NCBI GenBank assembly: GCA_029257695.1
Contig: JARIAU010000062.1
Span: forward strand, 35,041 to 99,040
DNA: 64,000 nt
Reading direction: 5' to 3'
Source of the DNA: Oscillospiraceae bacterium
Lineage (GTDB): Bacteria; Bacillota; Clostridia; Oscillospirales; Oscillospiraceae
In this document: positions 1-9,829 of the stretch, piece by piece
Layout: every line of letters begins with the position of its first letter
Position numbering within the stretch: position 1 is the first letter of the stretch
The notes under the pieces: model-generated
What the model was told of the DNA's origin: nothing
Database searches by the model: none
What the model saw: only the letters and a program-made list of their open reading frames with translations
Made by a program: the position numbers and the translations under genes

Positions 1-3
1 CAG

Positions 4-555
4 GTGTATACCGAGACCGCTTCTCTTCGTTCCGGTGCCGATGAGTCATTCTCTGTGCTGGCAGAGCTGCCGGAAGGCGAGTTACTGACCGTGGTGGGCA
101 ATCTTGGCGATTGGCTCATGGTGAAAACCGATTCCTCTATGGGCTTCCTTCCCTGCAGTGTAGTTTCTGCCACTTCGGAGAAGGGCTATCGGGTCGGCTC
201 TCTGTATGCCACCATGGGAGAAGAGGTCGCTGCTTATGCCACCCAGTTTCAAGGCAACCCCTATGTTTGGGGTGGTACCAGTCTGACCAACGGCGCCGAT
301 TGCTCTGGTTTTGTCATGAAGGTCTATCAGAATTTTGGCGTGTCCCTCCCCCACTCCTCTTCTGCCATGCGAGGCGTCGGTCATAGCGTCAGCTATGGCG
401 AGATGCGCCCCGGTGACATCGTTTGCTACAGCGGTCATGTGGGGATCTATGCCGGCAACGGCCAGATCATCAATGCACTTGGTGCAGAGTGGGGCATTAC
501 CTTGACCGATGTCAACTACAAAAATATTCTGACGATCCGCCGTGTGCTGGATTGA
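4..555 (+). CDS. NlpC/P60 (C40) cell-wall peptidase with SH3-like domain, 5' truncated by window edge
   Basis: Translation contains NPYVWGGTSLTNGADCSGFVMKVY (Cys active-site motif) and GHVGIYAGNGQIINA (His motif); reading frame open at left edge. Confidence 0.9.
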   Translation: MYTETASLRSGADESFSVLAELPEGELLTVVGNLGDWLMVKTDSSMGFLPCSVVSATSEKGYRVGSLYATMGEEVAAYATQFQGNPYVWGGTSLTNGADCSGFVMKVYQNFGVSLPHSSSAMRGVGHSVSYGEMRPGDIVCYSGHVGIYAGNGQIINALGAEWGITLTDVNYKNILTIRRVLD

Positions 556-571
556 TCCGATTAAACGAAAC

Positions 572-617
572 AAAACACACGCACTGTATGGCATGAGCTA
601 TGCGGTGCGTGTGTTTT
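572..617 (+). terminator. Hairpin AAAACACACGCAC...GTGCGTGTGTTTT
   Basis: 13-bp inverted repeat just after the NlpC/P60 stop. Confidence 0.75.
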
Positions 618-622
618 GCTCT

Positions 623-649
623 GTTTTGATAACAAATATCTATCAAAAC
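623..649. promoter_or_regulatory. Operator-like inverted repeat GTTTTGATA-N9-TATCAAAAC upstream of chromate transporter genes
   Basis: Perfect 9-bp arms; LysR-type geometry. Confidence 0.6.
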
Positions 650-728
650 GATTAAGTTAATGTATTTTACTTATCAATCAAACCATAGTATGATTGCATC
701 CGACATCACAAGGAGGAATTTACCGACT

Positions 729-1301
729 ATGAAAAAGAAAGCAGATGCAAAGACGCTTTGGAAGCTGTTTACTTCCATGTTTGTACTCAGTTCCTGCACC
801 TTTGGCGGCGGGTTCGTCATCGTATCCCTCATGAAGAAAAAATTCGTGGACGAGAAAAAGTGGCTGGACGAAGATGAGATGCTGGACATTACAGCCATCA
901 CTCAGTCGACACCCGGTCCCCTGCCGGTCAACGCATCCGTTATCATTGGGTATCGTATGGCTGGCATTCTGGGCTCTGCAATCGCCGTGCTCGGCACAAT
1001 CCTGCCCCCCATGATTATCATCTCTCTGATCAGTCTGTGCTATGAGCAGTTCCGCACCAATGTGGTGATTGCCACTGCACTTCGTGTGACTCGTGCCGGC
1101 GTAGCCGCCGTCATCATCGATGTGACGCTGAATCTGACCAGCAATGTTTTGAAAACTAAGCGCACCATGTACATCGCAATGATGGTCGTGTGCTTCATCG
1201 CCGTTGCGGTGTTCCATATCAGCGCCATGGTGGTTATTTTGACCTGCCTGCTGATCGGCATCGCCGATGCCGCTCTGGCTTATAGAAAGGTGGCCGCATA
1301 A
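729..1301 (+). CDS. Chromate transporter, first half (CHR family short subunit)
   Basis: LFTSMFVLSSCTFGGGFVIVSLMKKKFVDEKKWLDEDEMLDITAITQSTPGPLPVNASVIIGYR; start set at ATG 729. Confidence 0.9.
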   Translation: MKKKADAKTLWKLFTSMFVLSSCTFGGGFVIVSLMKKKFVDEKKWLDEDEMLDITAITQSTPGPLPVNASVIIGYRMAGILGSAIAVLGTILPPMIIISLISLCYEQFRTNVVIATALRVTRAGVAAVIIDVTLNLTSNVLKTKRTMYIAMMVVCFIAVAVFHISAMVVILTCLLIGIADAALAYRKVAA

Positions 1302-1302
1302 T

Positions 1303-1857
1303 ATGATTTGGAAACTCTTTTTTGCCTTCATTCAGGTCGGCATGTTCAGTGTCGGCGGCGGCTATGCTGCCATCCCCCTGATCCAGGATCAGATCGTCAA
1401 TATCCATCAGCTGATGACCCTGGAGCAGTTCAGCGATCTGGTCACCATTGCGGAAATGACCCCCGGACCCATTTCAATCAACTCTTCTACCTTTGTCGGC
1501 ATGCAGCTGAATGGAATCCCCGGTGTGCTGATTTGCACTTTGGGGTGCATTATTCCGTCCTTCATCATTTGCTTGACTCTGGCCCATGTCTACTACAAGT
1601 ACAGAGACCTTGGCGGTCTCCAGACCGTTCTGGCCGCTCTGAGACCCGCCGTAGTTTCTTTGATCGGTTCCGCCGGTCTTTCGATCCTGCTGATCGGTAT
1701 TTTCCAGGACGGCATCGTATCCGTGGCAAACATTCAGTATGTGGAAATAGCTCTGTTCGCCATCTGCCTTTTCCTGCTGAGAAAGTTCAAGGCAAATCCC
1801 ATTGCCATCATTTTAGGCAGTGGTGTGGTTGGAACTGCTATCTATATGCTCATCTAA
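1303..1857 (+). CDS. Chromate transporter, second half (CHR family short subunit)
   Basis: LFFAFIQVGMFSVGGGYAAIPLIQDQIV...EMTPGPISINSSTFVG; ATG 1303 directly after preceding stop. Confidence 0.9.
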   Translation: MIWKLFFAFIQVGMFSVGGGYAAIPLIQDQIVNIHQLMTLEQFSDLVTIAEMTPGPISINSSTFVGMQLNGIPGVLICTLGCIIPSFIICLTLAHVYYKYRDLGGLQTVLAALRPAVVSLIGSAGLSILLIGIFQDGIVSVANIQYVEIALFAICLFLLRKFKANPIAIILGSGVVGTAIYMLI

Positions 1858-2715
1858 CACCTGAATAAAAGCTTTCATTGCCGGCGACATATACTTGTTC
1901 TTATGATAGATCAAGCGGATCGAGCGTTTGATCCGCAGATCTGCCACCGGCAGCCTCGTCAGCAGTCCCTTCTCCTCCTCTTCTGCAATCATCATATGGG
2001 ACAATGCAGCGATGCTGTCGGTGTAAATCAGAGCTTGTTTGATGGCCTCAATACTACTGCAAGCGTAATTGGTTGTCAGTTTCAGCCCCAGTTTCTGGAG
2101 GTGAAGCTCCAGCTGATTACGCTTGCTGCTTCCATCTTCCCGTGACGCAAAGGGATAGCGCTCCAAATCTGCAAGGGTTACCTCCGGCTGCTCCAACAGA
2201 GGATGTCCCGTACGGACTGCAAGGACCAATTCGTCCTCCGCCAACTCATGCACAATTAAATTGGGATTTTCCACATAGCCTTCGACCAAACCCAAATCCA
2301 GTTCGTAATCGGTAACCAATCGTTCAATTCGGCTGGTATTATTGATGGTCACATCGTAAGAGACAGGCAAATTCTTCTGCGTGAGAAAGTGAATCATCCG
2401 TGGGAGGATGCAAGTTCCCACACTGACCGAGGCGCCGATGCGAATGTGAGTTGTCTGGCCATGGATGCTGATGTCATCCTCCATATGGTGGTACAGCTCC
2501 AATATATGCGTGGCATGGTCCAGCATCGTTTCTCCGATCGGCGTCAGGTAAAGACGATGGTTGATCCGTTCAAACAACTTGATGTGATAGTACTTTTCCA
2601 AATCTCCGATGGCCTTGGAGATGGATGGCTGGGATAAATTCAATTTTTCTGCGGCTGCGTGCATGGTTTTCTCCTCACATACAGCCACAAATATCTCTAA
2701 ATGGTGCAGTGTCAT
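1813..2715 (-). CDS. LysR family transcriptional regulator
   Basis: N-terminal HTH MTLHHLEIFVAVCEEKTMHAAAEKLNLSQPSISKAIGDLEKYYHIKLFER plus substrate-binding domain. Confidence 0.93.
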   Translation of the reverse strand: MTLHHLEIFVAVCEEKTMHAAAEKLNLSQPSISKAIGDLEKYYHIKLFERINHRLYLTPIGETMLDHATHILELYHHMEDDISIHGQTTHIRIGASVSVGTCILPRMIHFLTQKNLPVSYDVTINNTSRIERLVTDYELDLGLVEGYVENPNLIVHELAEDELVLAVRTGHPLLEQPEVTLADLERYPFASREDGSSKRNQLELHLQKLGLKLTTNYACSSIEAIKQALIYTDSIAALSHMMIAEEEEKGLLTRLPVADLRIKRSIRLIYHKNKYMSPAMKAFIQVLDEHIDSSSNHTTA

Positions 2716-2900
2716 ACTTTTCCTCCTGCCCGTCCGGCCCTTGGACTCCGGCACGGCATTTTACGCTTCTTCTCAACCATTTATACCACAGTCTCTTTTG
2801 CTTTTCAAATAAATCTCTGGTCCCTCTCACACCTCTCTTCCTTGACATTTTCACCTGTTTTCGATATTCTGAACTTATCAAAATGGAAAGCGGTGTATGT

Positions 2901-3359
2901 ATGTATCAAAAAAATCGCCCGATTGCTAAATCGCTGAACTCCCTGTGTCTGCTCCTCGTCCTCTCTCTCAGCCTAATTTTATCCAGCTGCGGCAACCATC
3001 AGCCCCCGACCAGTCAGATGCCAGGCAGCAGCTCCACCATCGTTTACGAAAACGATGCAACGCTCGGCAGCGGAGCTACCGCATTCTTTCTTGTTGTGGA
3101 TGACAGTGAAGAAGAACGCACCTTCACGATCCATACAGATGCAGAATCCGTTGGCGCAGCTTTGATTGAATGTGGGATTGCTTCCGGAACGGAAGGGCCC
3201 TACGGTCTTTATATCGACACGGTCAACGGAAAAACCGTGAACTATGAAACCGACCACGCTTACTGGGCCTTTTATGTGAACGGTGAGTACGCCGCCACCG
3301 GCGTAAGCGAAACACCGGTAGAGGCCGGTGCAGAATATGCCCTCAAGGTGGAATCCTAA
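2901..3359 (+). CDS. DUF4430-type lipoprotein
   Basis: Lipobox LSLSLILSSCG; C-terminal GLYIDTVNGKTVNYETDHAYWAFYVNGEYAATGVSETPVEAGAEYAL typical of DUF4430. Confidence 0.75.
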   Translation: MYQKNRPIAKSLNSLCLLLVLSLSLILSSCGNHQPPTSQMPGSSSTIVYENDATLGSGATAFFLVVDDSEEERTFTIHTDAESVGAALIECGIASGTEGPYGLYIDTVNGKTVNYETDHAYWAFYVNGEYAATGVSETPVEAGAEYALKVES

Positions 3360-3380
3360 CACCAGAGAACGATAAAAACC

Positions 3381-3412
3381 GAGCGCCCGTCCCTTATGAG
3401 GGACGGGCGCTC
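3381..3412. terminator. Intrinsic terminator hairpin GAGCGCCCGTCCCT/AGGGACGGGCGCTC
   Basis: 14-bp arms between convergent genes, T-rich 3' flank. Confidence 0.85.
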
Positions 3413-3428
3413 ATTTTCATCCGCTGCT

Positions 3429-3749
3429 TCAGGAACGCTCCCGTTCCTCTTCTGCAACCCAACGCTTAAAGGTTCCGGGGGATACTCCCAGACGCTGAGA
3501 GGCCGCTCGTGCGCTGATTTCGTGATTGGAGAACGCCAAATAAACACTGGCAAACTTGCGGGGACGCTTGATGGGCGGACGACCCAACTGGGTTCCCATT
3601 TCCCGTGCCCGTTTCAGCCCCTCCGTCTGCCGCTGGGCAATTTCTGCCCGACGGGAACGAAGGTCCGCCTCAATCAACGCCATGATTTGATTTGCCAGAG
3701 TATCATTCTGACAGAGCGCACGCAGCCGCTGTTCATTTTCGGGTAACAT
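3429..3749 (-). CDS. Stand-alone protein resembling the C-terminal (linker + HTH) part of serine recombinases/resolvases
   Basis: RRAEIAQRQTEGLKRAREMGTQLGRPPIKRP...ISARAASQRLGVSPGTFKRWV resembles resolvase C-terminus; good SD (GGGAGGGG) upstream of ATG 3749; no catalytic domain. Confidence 0.55.
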   Translation of the reverse strand: MLPENEQRLRALCQNDTLANQIMALIEADLRSRRAEIAQRQTEGLKRAREMGTQLGRPPIKRPRKFASVYLAFSNHEISARAASQRLGVSPGTFKRWVAEEERERS

Positions 3750-3770
3750 GGATGTGAAGAACCCCTCCCA

Positions 3771-5222
3771 TCAGCTACGGCTCCAATGGACACCCTCTTT
3801 GGTGTCCACCAGCGTAATGCCCATGGCGGTCAGTTCGTCACGAATACGGTCTGCCTCCGCCCAATTCTTGTCCTTACGGGCCTGCTGACGTGCCAGAACC
3901 AGTGCATCGATCTCCGGGTCTCCTTCGCCAAATACAGCCTGCTCTGCATCCGCAGCTGCGGCCACCTTCTTCGCCTTCTCCGCACGCACCTTCTCCGCTG
4001 CCTGCAGCAGATCCAGGCCCAACACTTCGTCGAACTTGCCAATAAGGGCCAGCTTCGTTGCCGGTGTCGTCTTGGCCTTCAGCACATCGTAAAGCACAGT
4101 GACCGCCAGAGCCGTGTTCAAGTCATTATCCAGTGCATCTGCAAATTTCTGCTTCAAAGCAGCTGCCGTCTCTTCGTCCACAGGGGCCTCATCCTTAGGA
4201 TCCAAATTGGCAATGCGATCCACCAGCTTGCGGTAGGCCGTTGCGGCATTGTCCAGATTTTCATAGCTGAACACCAACGCCTTGCGGTAATGGCTCTGCA
4301 AGCAGAACAGGCGATACACCAGCGGATTATACCCCTTGTCTTGCAGGAGAGAAACCGTCAGGAACTCGCCCTTGGACTTGGACATTTTTCCGCCATTGGT
4401 GTTCAGATGGTGCACATGGAACCAGTAATTGCACCACTTATGCCCCACATAGGCCTCGCTCTGCGCAATCTCATTGGTATGGTGCGGGAACGCATTGTCA
4501 ATGCCGCCGCAATGCAGATCCAACCGCTCACCCAGATACTTCATGCTGATGCAGGAGCACTCGATGTGCCAACCGGGATAACCGACACCCCAGGGCGAAT
4601 CCCACTTCAACGCCTGGTCTTCAAATTTGGACTTCGTGAACCACAGCACAAAGTCTGCCCGGTTTCGCTTATTCTCATCGGCCTCCACATCCTCACGGAC
4701 ACCCACGGCCAGATCTTCTTCATTGAAGTTCTGGAACACATAGTACTGCTTGAGCTTACTGGTATCAAAATAGATGTTTCCGCCGGCCTGATAGGCATAG
4801 CCATCCTCCAGCAGCTTGGTAATGACCTTGATAAACTCATCAATGCATCCGGTGGCAGGCTGAACCACATCCGGTGTCTTGATGTTCAGCTTTGCGCAGT
4901 CATCAAAGAAGGCATCGGTGTAGAACTGAGCAATTTCCATCACACTCTTATGCTCTCGCTTAGCGCCCTTAACCATCTTATCCTCGCCGGTATCGGCGTC
5001 ACTGGACAGATGTCCCACATCCGTGATATTCATAACACGGGTGACATCGTACCCGTCATAGCGCAAGTACTTCTCCAACACATCCTCCATGATGTAGCTG
5101 CGCAGGTTGCCAATGTGAGCAAAATGGTAAACCGTGGGGCCACAGGTGTACATCTTCACCTTGCCGGGCTCATTGGTCACAAACTCTTCCTTCCGTCTGG
5201 TCAGGGAATTATATAATTTCAT
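3771..5222 (-). CDS. cysS: Cysteinyl-tRNA synthetase
   Basis: [14 protein letters not shown]...[42 protein letters not shown] motif. Confidence 0.98.
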   Translation of the reverse strand: MKLYNSLTRRKEEFVTNEPGKVKMYTCGPTVYHFAHIGNLRSYIMEDVLEKYLRYDGYDVTRVMNITDVGHLSSDADTGEDKMVKGAKREHKSVMEIAQFYTDAFFDDCAKLNIKTPDVVQPATGCIDEFIKVITKLLEDGYAYQAGGNIYFDTSKLKQYYVFQNFNEEDLAVGVREDVEADENKRNRADFVLWFTKSKFEDQALKWDSPWGVGYPGWHIECSCISMKYLGERLDLHCGGIDNAFPHHTNEIAQSEAYVGHKWCNYWFHVHHLNTNGGKMSKSKGEFLTVSLLQDKGYNPLVYRLFCLQSHYRKALVFSYENLDNAATAYRKLVDRIANLDPKDEAPVDEETAAALKQKFADALDNDLNTALAVTVLYDVLKAKTTPATKLALIGKFDEVLGLDLLQAAEKVRAEKAKKVAAAADAEQAVFGEGDPEIDALVLARQQARKDKNWAEADRIRDELTAMGITLVDTKEGVHWSRS

Positions 5223-5246
5223 CGTATTCCTCTCCTTTACAATGGT

Positions 5247-5888
5247 TCATTGTGTTTTGTTCTGCTGTTCTTCCAAGGCTTCGACACGGCGCTGCAGCTG
5301 CTCCAGGTTCCGCATCACCGGATTGATGATGTCATGAATCTGATCCACATTGTCTGCATAGCTCACCTTACTGTTGCCGATACGCACAACCTGCGCCGGA
5401 ATACCGACCGCGGTTGCATTGGCCGGAACTTCCGACAGTACCACAGAATTGGCTGCAATGCGTGCGCCGTCACCCACCTTAAACGGGCCAAGCACCTTGG
5501 CGCCGCAACCGATCATCACTCCATCCCCAATGGTTGGGTGGCGTTTCCCCTGATCTTTTCCGGTGCCACCAAGGGTAACTCCGTGGTAAATCAACACATC
5601 ATCGCCGATTTCTGCCGTCTCACCAATAACAATACCCATACCGTGGTCAATCACAAAGCGCCGACCGATGGTTGCGCCCGGATGGATTTCAATTCCGGTG
5701 CAAAATCGGTTCCACTGGGATTCCAGTCGTGCCAGAAAGAACAGGCGGTGCTTATAAAAGAAATGTGCGATCCGATGCCGGATCAATGCATGCACGCCGG
5801 GATAAAGCAGAAAAATTTCCAGCTTGCTCCGGGCTGCGGGATCTCGGTCCTGATAGGCTCCGAGCAATTCCGTCAGACGATTCGCCAT
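5247..5888 (-). CDS. cysE: Serine O-acetyltransferase
   Basis: Lleft-handed beta-helix hexapeptides; GIEIHPGATIGRRFVIDHGMGIVIGETAEIGDDVLIYHGVTLGGTGK. Confidence 0.96.
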   Translation of the reverse strand: MANRLTELLGAYQDRDPAARSKLEIFLLYPGVHALIRHRIAHFFYKHRLFFLARLESQWNRFCTGIEIHPGATIGRRFVIDHGMGIVIGETAEIGDDVLIYHGVTLGGTGKDQGKRHPTIGDGVMIGCGAKVLGPFKVGDGARIAANSVVLSEVPANATAVGIPAQVVRIGNSKVSYADNVDQIHDIINPVMRNLEQLQRRVEALEEQQNKTQ

Positions 5889-6145
5889 AAGTCCCTCCGT
5901 TCCAGGAAACCGGGAAACAGAAAAAGATCGCCTCCTGCATTGCAAGAGGCGATCTGTAACTACAAAACGCGGTTCCACTCTTATTTGTCACTCAAATTGC
6001 CGATAACGGGGCCACCGGGGACATTACTCCCATGCTCCCGGGCGCACTTCACATCCCGTTGCAGAGGACGGCTTTCAGCCAGTGACCGTCCATCTCTGTC
6101 CGCTTTCGCAGATGTTACTCTTCCCGTTCCACGCATTTGATACTT
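5889..6145 (-). ncRNA. T-box leader (Cys-responsive candidate) upstream of cysE-cysS
   Basis: T-box core AGAGTGGAACCGCG on minus strand (5968-5982), preceded by long structured leader with candidate TGC specifier (about 6044-6046), followed by terminator hairpin AGATCGCCTC/GAGGCGATCT with T-run (5925-5955). Confidence 0.88.
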
Positions 6146-6149
6146 TAAT

Positions 6150-6178
6150 ATACTACCATTCCGGCCCTTTGGTGTCAA
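6150..6178 (-). promoter_or_regulatory. Sigma-A type promoter of T-box-cysE-cysS
   Basis: Minus strand TTGACA-17 bp-TAGTAT. Confidence 0.7.
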
Positions 6179-6202
6179 GAATGAGTGCCAAAAATCCGCA
6201 GC

Positions 6203-6730
6203 TTACATGTTGCTCCAGTCCAGCACATCCCGGTTTTTCACCATATACTCCACACCGGAATAGGCCGTAGTGACCAAAATCACGGCAGAACAAACCTGAT
6301 TGACCACCATGGGAAGCCCCAGCAGCATAATGCAAAGACAGACCATGGTGCTGGCCGTCTTGACCTTTCCGGACCAGCCTGCTGCAATGACTCGGCCATT
6401 GGTAGCTGCCACCAACCGGAGAGCGGACACAATAAACTCACGGGCAATGACCACAATGACCACCCATGCCGGCATCCAGCCCCAAGCCACAAACATCAGC
6501 ATCGCAGAAGTGACCAGCAATTTGTCGGCAATCGGGTCCATAAACTTGCCGAAATCTGTAATCATGTTATACTTGCGGGCAATTTTTCCGTCCAGCAGAT
6601 CAGTCACACTGGCCAAAATGAAAATTGCCAGAGCCACATAATTGTTGTAGTCAAACTCCAAATACAGCACCAGCACAAAGACCGGAATCAGGAGGATGCG
6701 CAGCATTGTCAGCTTATTGGCAGTATTCAC
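6203..6730 (-). CDS. pgsA: CDP-diacylglycerol-glycerol-3-phosphate 3-phosphatidyltransferase
   Basis: MNTANKLTMLRILLIPVFVLVLY...ASVTDLLDGKIARKYNMITDFGKFMDPIADKLLV (CDP-alcohol phosphatidyltransferase motif). Confidence 0.96.
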   Translation of the reverse strand: MNTANKLTMLRILLIPVFVLVLYLEFDYNNYVALAIFILASVTDLLDGKIARKYNMITDFGKFMDPIADKLLVTSAMLMFVAWGWMPAWVVIVVIAREFIVSALRLVAATNGRVIAAGWSGKVKTASTMVCLCIMLLGLPMVVNQVCSAVILVTTAYSGVEYMVKNRDVLDWSNM

Positions 6731-8067
6731 AGCTCCACTTCCTCCTCAAACTCACCCATCAGGTCGCCGTCCACGATATCCGTAATTCGTACCATCACAA
6801 AGGTACCCGGCCGCACAGCGCCGGCGGCTGTAAAGTAAACCTTACCGTCAATATCCACCGAATCGGCATAAGAACGGCCCACAAAGCAACCCATTTCTTC
6901 GTCAAAGCCTTCACACAGGACTTCCAGTGTCTCTCCCAGACGAGATTCGTTCATCTCATCCATCACGCGGGATTGGAGATCCACCACCAGCTCTACACGG
7001 CGGGCCGCCACATCGCTGTCCACCTGATGCTCCATAGCAGCCGCACGGGTTCCCTCCTCCGGAGAGTACTGGAACACACCGGCACGCTCGATGCGCTGCT
7101 CCTCCAAAAATTCGCACAATTCTTCAAAGGCAGCCTCGTCTTCTCCCGGCAGGCCACAGATCAAAGAGGTACGCAGCACCAAACCGGGCAGCTTCTCCCG
7201 CAGCTTGCGGAACAAACTGACGATCTGATCCTTAGTGCCCCGGCGGCACATAGCACGCAGAATCTGGTCGTTGCAGTGCTGAATCGGAATATCCAGATAG
7301 TTCAGGATTTTCTCTTCCTTTGCCATCACTTCAATCAACTCGTCGTTAATCATATCAGGATAGAGGTAGTGGAGCCGAATCCAATGGAAATCCATCTTAC
7401 AAAGCTCTGTCAGCAGCGCTGCCAACATGGGTTTCTTGTACAGATCCACACCATAGCGGGTAATATCCTGTGCAATCACGATCAACTCTTTGACGCCGGC
7501 GTCGCTCAGCTTCTTGGCTTCCGCCAGCAGCGATTCCATGCTGCGACTGCGGTAATGCCCACGCAAATACGGAATGATGCAGAACGCACAGTAGTTATCG
7601 CAGCCCTCCGCAATCTTCAGATAGGCGCTCCACGGCACCGTAGACACCACACGGTCACCATCGTCATAGGTACGGCTGATGTCTCCAAAGTATTCCGGCT
7701 TCTGATCCTCCATCAGCTGCTCAATGGCCGAAACCACATCGGTATAACTTCCGGTACCCAGCATGCCGTCCACCTCAGGCAGCTCGGTTTTGATGTCTTC
7801 CCGATAGCGCTGCGACAGGCATCCAGCCACCAGCAGCTTCCCCAGTTTCCCCTCATCCTTCAACCGAGCCAGATCCAAAATGTACTCAATGGCTTCGCTC
7901 TTGGCCGAATCAATGAAGCCGCAGGTGTTCAAAACGCAGACATCCGCCCCTGCCGGATCCGACACAATCTCATGTCCCGCATCCCGCACCAAGGCGGCCA
8001 TCTGCTCCGTATTTACCAAATTTTTCGCACAGCCCAGCGAAATAAAGGCCACTTTATACTTGCTCAA
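6727..8067 (-). CDS. rimO: Ribosomal protein uS12 methylthiotransferase
   Basis: KVAFISLGCAKNLVNTEQM; radical SAM motif AEGCDNYCAFCIIPYLRG; TRAM domain. Confidence 0.96.
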   Translation of the reverse strand: MSKYKVAFISLGCAKNLVNTEQMAALVRDAGHEIVSDPAGADVCVLNTCGFIDSAKSEAIEYILDLARLKDEGKLGKLLVAGCLSQRYREDIKTELPEVDGMLGTGSYTDVVSAIEQLMEDQKPEYFGDISRTYDDGDRVVSTVPWSAYLKIAEGCDNYCAFCIIPYLRGHYRSRSMESLLAEAKKLSDAGVKELIVIAQDITRYGVDLYKKPMLAALLTELCKMDFHWIRLHYLYPDMINDELIEVMAKEEKILNYLDIPIQHCNDQILRAMCRRGTKDQIVSLFRKLREKLPGLVLRTSLICGLPGEDEAAFEELCEFLEEQRIERAGVFQYSPEEGTRAAAMEHQVDSDVAARRVELVVDLQSRVMDEMNESRLGETLEVLCEGFDEEMGCFVGRSYADSVDIDGKVYFTAAGAVRPGTFVMVRITDIVDGDLMGEFEEEVEL

Positions 8068-8699
8068 ATGTGTTCCTCCTCCAATTCGGATCCGTACCGG
8101 GCCAAGCCCGTCCGAATCTCCTCCCAGCGAAAGCCCCGGCGCATCAGTGCATCGGTCACTCGCTTGATTTCTCGTTCATCCGAGGGTTGTTTTCCTCTTA
8201 AGCGGCGCTCTAAGAACCATTCCACCCGCTGCACCGGGTCGCTCTGTTCCTCCAGCGCTTCATCCCATAATTCTCTCGGCACACCCCTGCGCTGCAGTTC
8301 CATTCGAAGCTTCTGCACGCCATATCCCCGACCGCAGTAATGCCGCACGACTGCACGACCATACTCCAAATCGTTCAACGCTCCGATGTCCTCCAAATAG
8401 TCTGCTGCTGTTACGGCAAATTCCGGGGATTCTCCCTTTTCTTCCAGCCGCTGAATCAGCTCTTTTCGGGACAGCGGCCGCTGCCCCAACATACGAGCTG
8501 CTCTGGCCTTCGCCGAACTTTCGCCTCCGGAACGAAGCAATGCCTGTATCGTTTCCTCCTCCAGTTCTCTTCCTCGATAGAGAGAAAAGGACAGCACCTC
8601 ATTCTCCGTTACCTTGACCGGATCGGTTTCGTCCGAAAACCAGACCAGGAACCGCCCCGGGATATGCCGGGACGGTTCCAGTTTTTCCACAATCTTCAT
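8064..8699 (-). CDS. recX: Regulatory protein RecX
   Basis: RecX repeats, RPLSRKELIQRLEEKG, YGVQKLRMELQRRGVPRELWDEALEE; adjacent to recA. Confidence 0.92.
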   Translation of the reverse strand: MKIVEKLEPSRHIPGRFLVWFSDETDPVKVTENEVLSFSLYRGRELEEETIQALLRSGGESSAKARAARMLGQRPLSRKELIQRLEEKGESPEFAVTAADYLEDIGALNDLEYGRAVVRHYCGRGYGVQKLRMELQRRGVPRELWDEALEEQSDPVQRVEWFLERRLRGKQPSDEREIKRVTDALMRRGFRWEEIRTGLARYGSELEEEHI

Positions 8700-9829
8700 C
8701 AGCCCTCAAAATCCTCGGCTCCCACATCACCTGGGGTACCGGTTTCGATCGACTCGCCCACGCTGCGCCCGGCGGCACGGGCAGCCGCCAAAGACTGCCG
8801 ACTCATAAGCTTATAGGCATTCTGCCGGATGTCACTCTCCAATTTCTGGGCATCTTCCGGATGGGTGCGGAAATACTCCTTCGCCGCATCACGGCCCTGA
8901 CCCAGTCGGATTTCACCCATAGAGAACCAAGAGCCGGATTTCTGCACCAAGTCGAGCTTGGTGCCCAGATCCAGCAGCTCACCCAGTTTGGAGATACCTT
9001 CCCCATACATGATGTCAAACTCTGCCTCACGGAACGGGGGCGCCACCTTGTTTTTGACCACCTTCGCACGGGTGCGGTTACCGATCATCTCGCCGTTGGC
9101 CTTCATGGTCTCGATCCGGCGCACATCAATACGGACGCTGGCATAGAACTTCAGCGCACGGCCTCCGGTGGTGGTTTCGGGGTTGCCATACATGACACCA
9201 ATCTTTTCACGCAGCTGGTTAATAAAAATGACAATGCAGTTGGTCTTTGCAATACAGCCGGCCAGCTTTCGAAGGGCCTGGCTCATCAATCGAGCCTGCA
9301 CACCCACGAAGCTGTCGCCCATTTCACCCTCAATTTCCGCACGGGGAACCAGTGCAGCCACCGAGTCCACAACGACCACATCCAGCGCACCGGAGCGCAC
9401 CAGTGCTTCGCAAATTTCCAGTGCCTGCTCGCCGGTATCCGGCTGCGAAATCAGCATGGAATCAATATCCACGCCCAGCGCACGGGCATAATAGGGGTCC
9501 ATGGCGTGTTCAGCATCAATGTAAGCCACTTCACCGCCCAGCTTCTGGGCCTCCGCTACCACATGAAGGGCCAATGTAGTTTTACCGGAAGATTCCGGTC
9601 CATAGATCTCAATGATACGGCCCCGGGGCATACCGCCGATGCCCAGTGCCAGATCCAACGACAACGACCCGGTGGGAATGGCATCCACCACAATTTGGGC
9701 ATTCTCGCCCAATCTCATAATCGAGCCCTTACCAAAATTACGCTCAATCTGTGCGACCGCAGTCTCCAGTGCCTTATGCTTGTCGCTTGCCGGTGCGGCC
9801 GATTCCATTGCAGGCTTTTTTGCTGCCAT
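8699..9829 (-). CDS. recA: Recombinase RecA
   Basis: [24 protein letters not shown]...[30 protein letters not shown]. Confidence 0.98.
   Translation of the reverse strand: MAAKKPAMESAAPASDKHKALETAVAQIERNFGKGSIMRLGENAQIVVDAIPTGSLSLDLALGIGGMPRGRIIEIYGPESSGKTTLALHVVAEAQKLGGEVAYIDAEHAMDPYYARALGVDIDSMLISQPDTGEQALEICEALVRSGALDVVVVDSVAALVPRAEIEGEMGDSFVGVQARLMSQALRKLAGCIAKTNCIVIFINQLREKIGVMYGNPETTTGGRALKFYASVRIDVRRIETMKANGEMIGNRTRAKVVKNKVAPPFREAEFDIMYGEGISKLGELLDLGTKLDLVQKSGSWFSMGEIRLGQGRDAAKEYFRTHPEDAQKLESDIRQNAYKLMSRQSLAAARAAGRSVGESIETGTPGDVGAEDFEG

Noticed and set aside
3429-3749. Evidence for an integrated transposon/prophage
   Set aside because: Only a recombinase C-terminal-like domain is present; no catalytic domain, att sites, IRs or phage genes flank it.
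3786-5216. 476-aa plus-strand ORF opposite cysS
   Set aside because: Antisense shadow ORF of a clear essential gene; no recognisable domain, composition is a mirror of cysS codon usage.
6625-8340. 571-aa plus-strand ORF opposite rimO/recX
   Set aside because: Shadow ORF; minus-strand genes are unambiguous.
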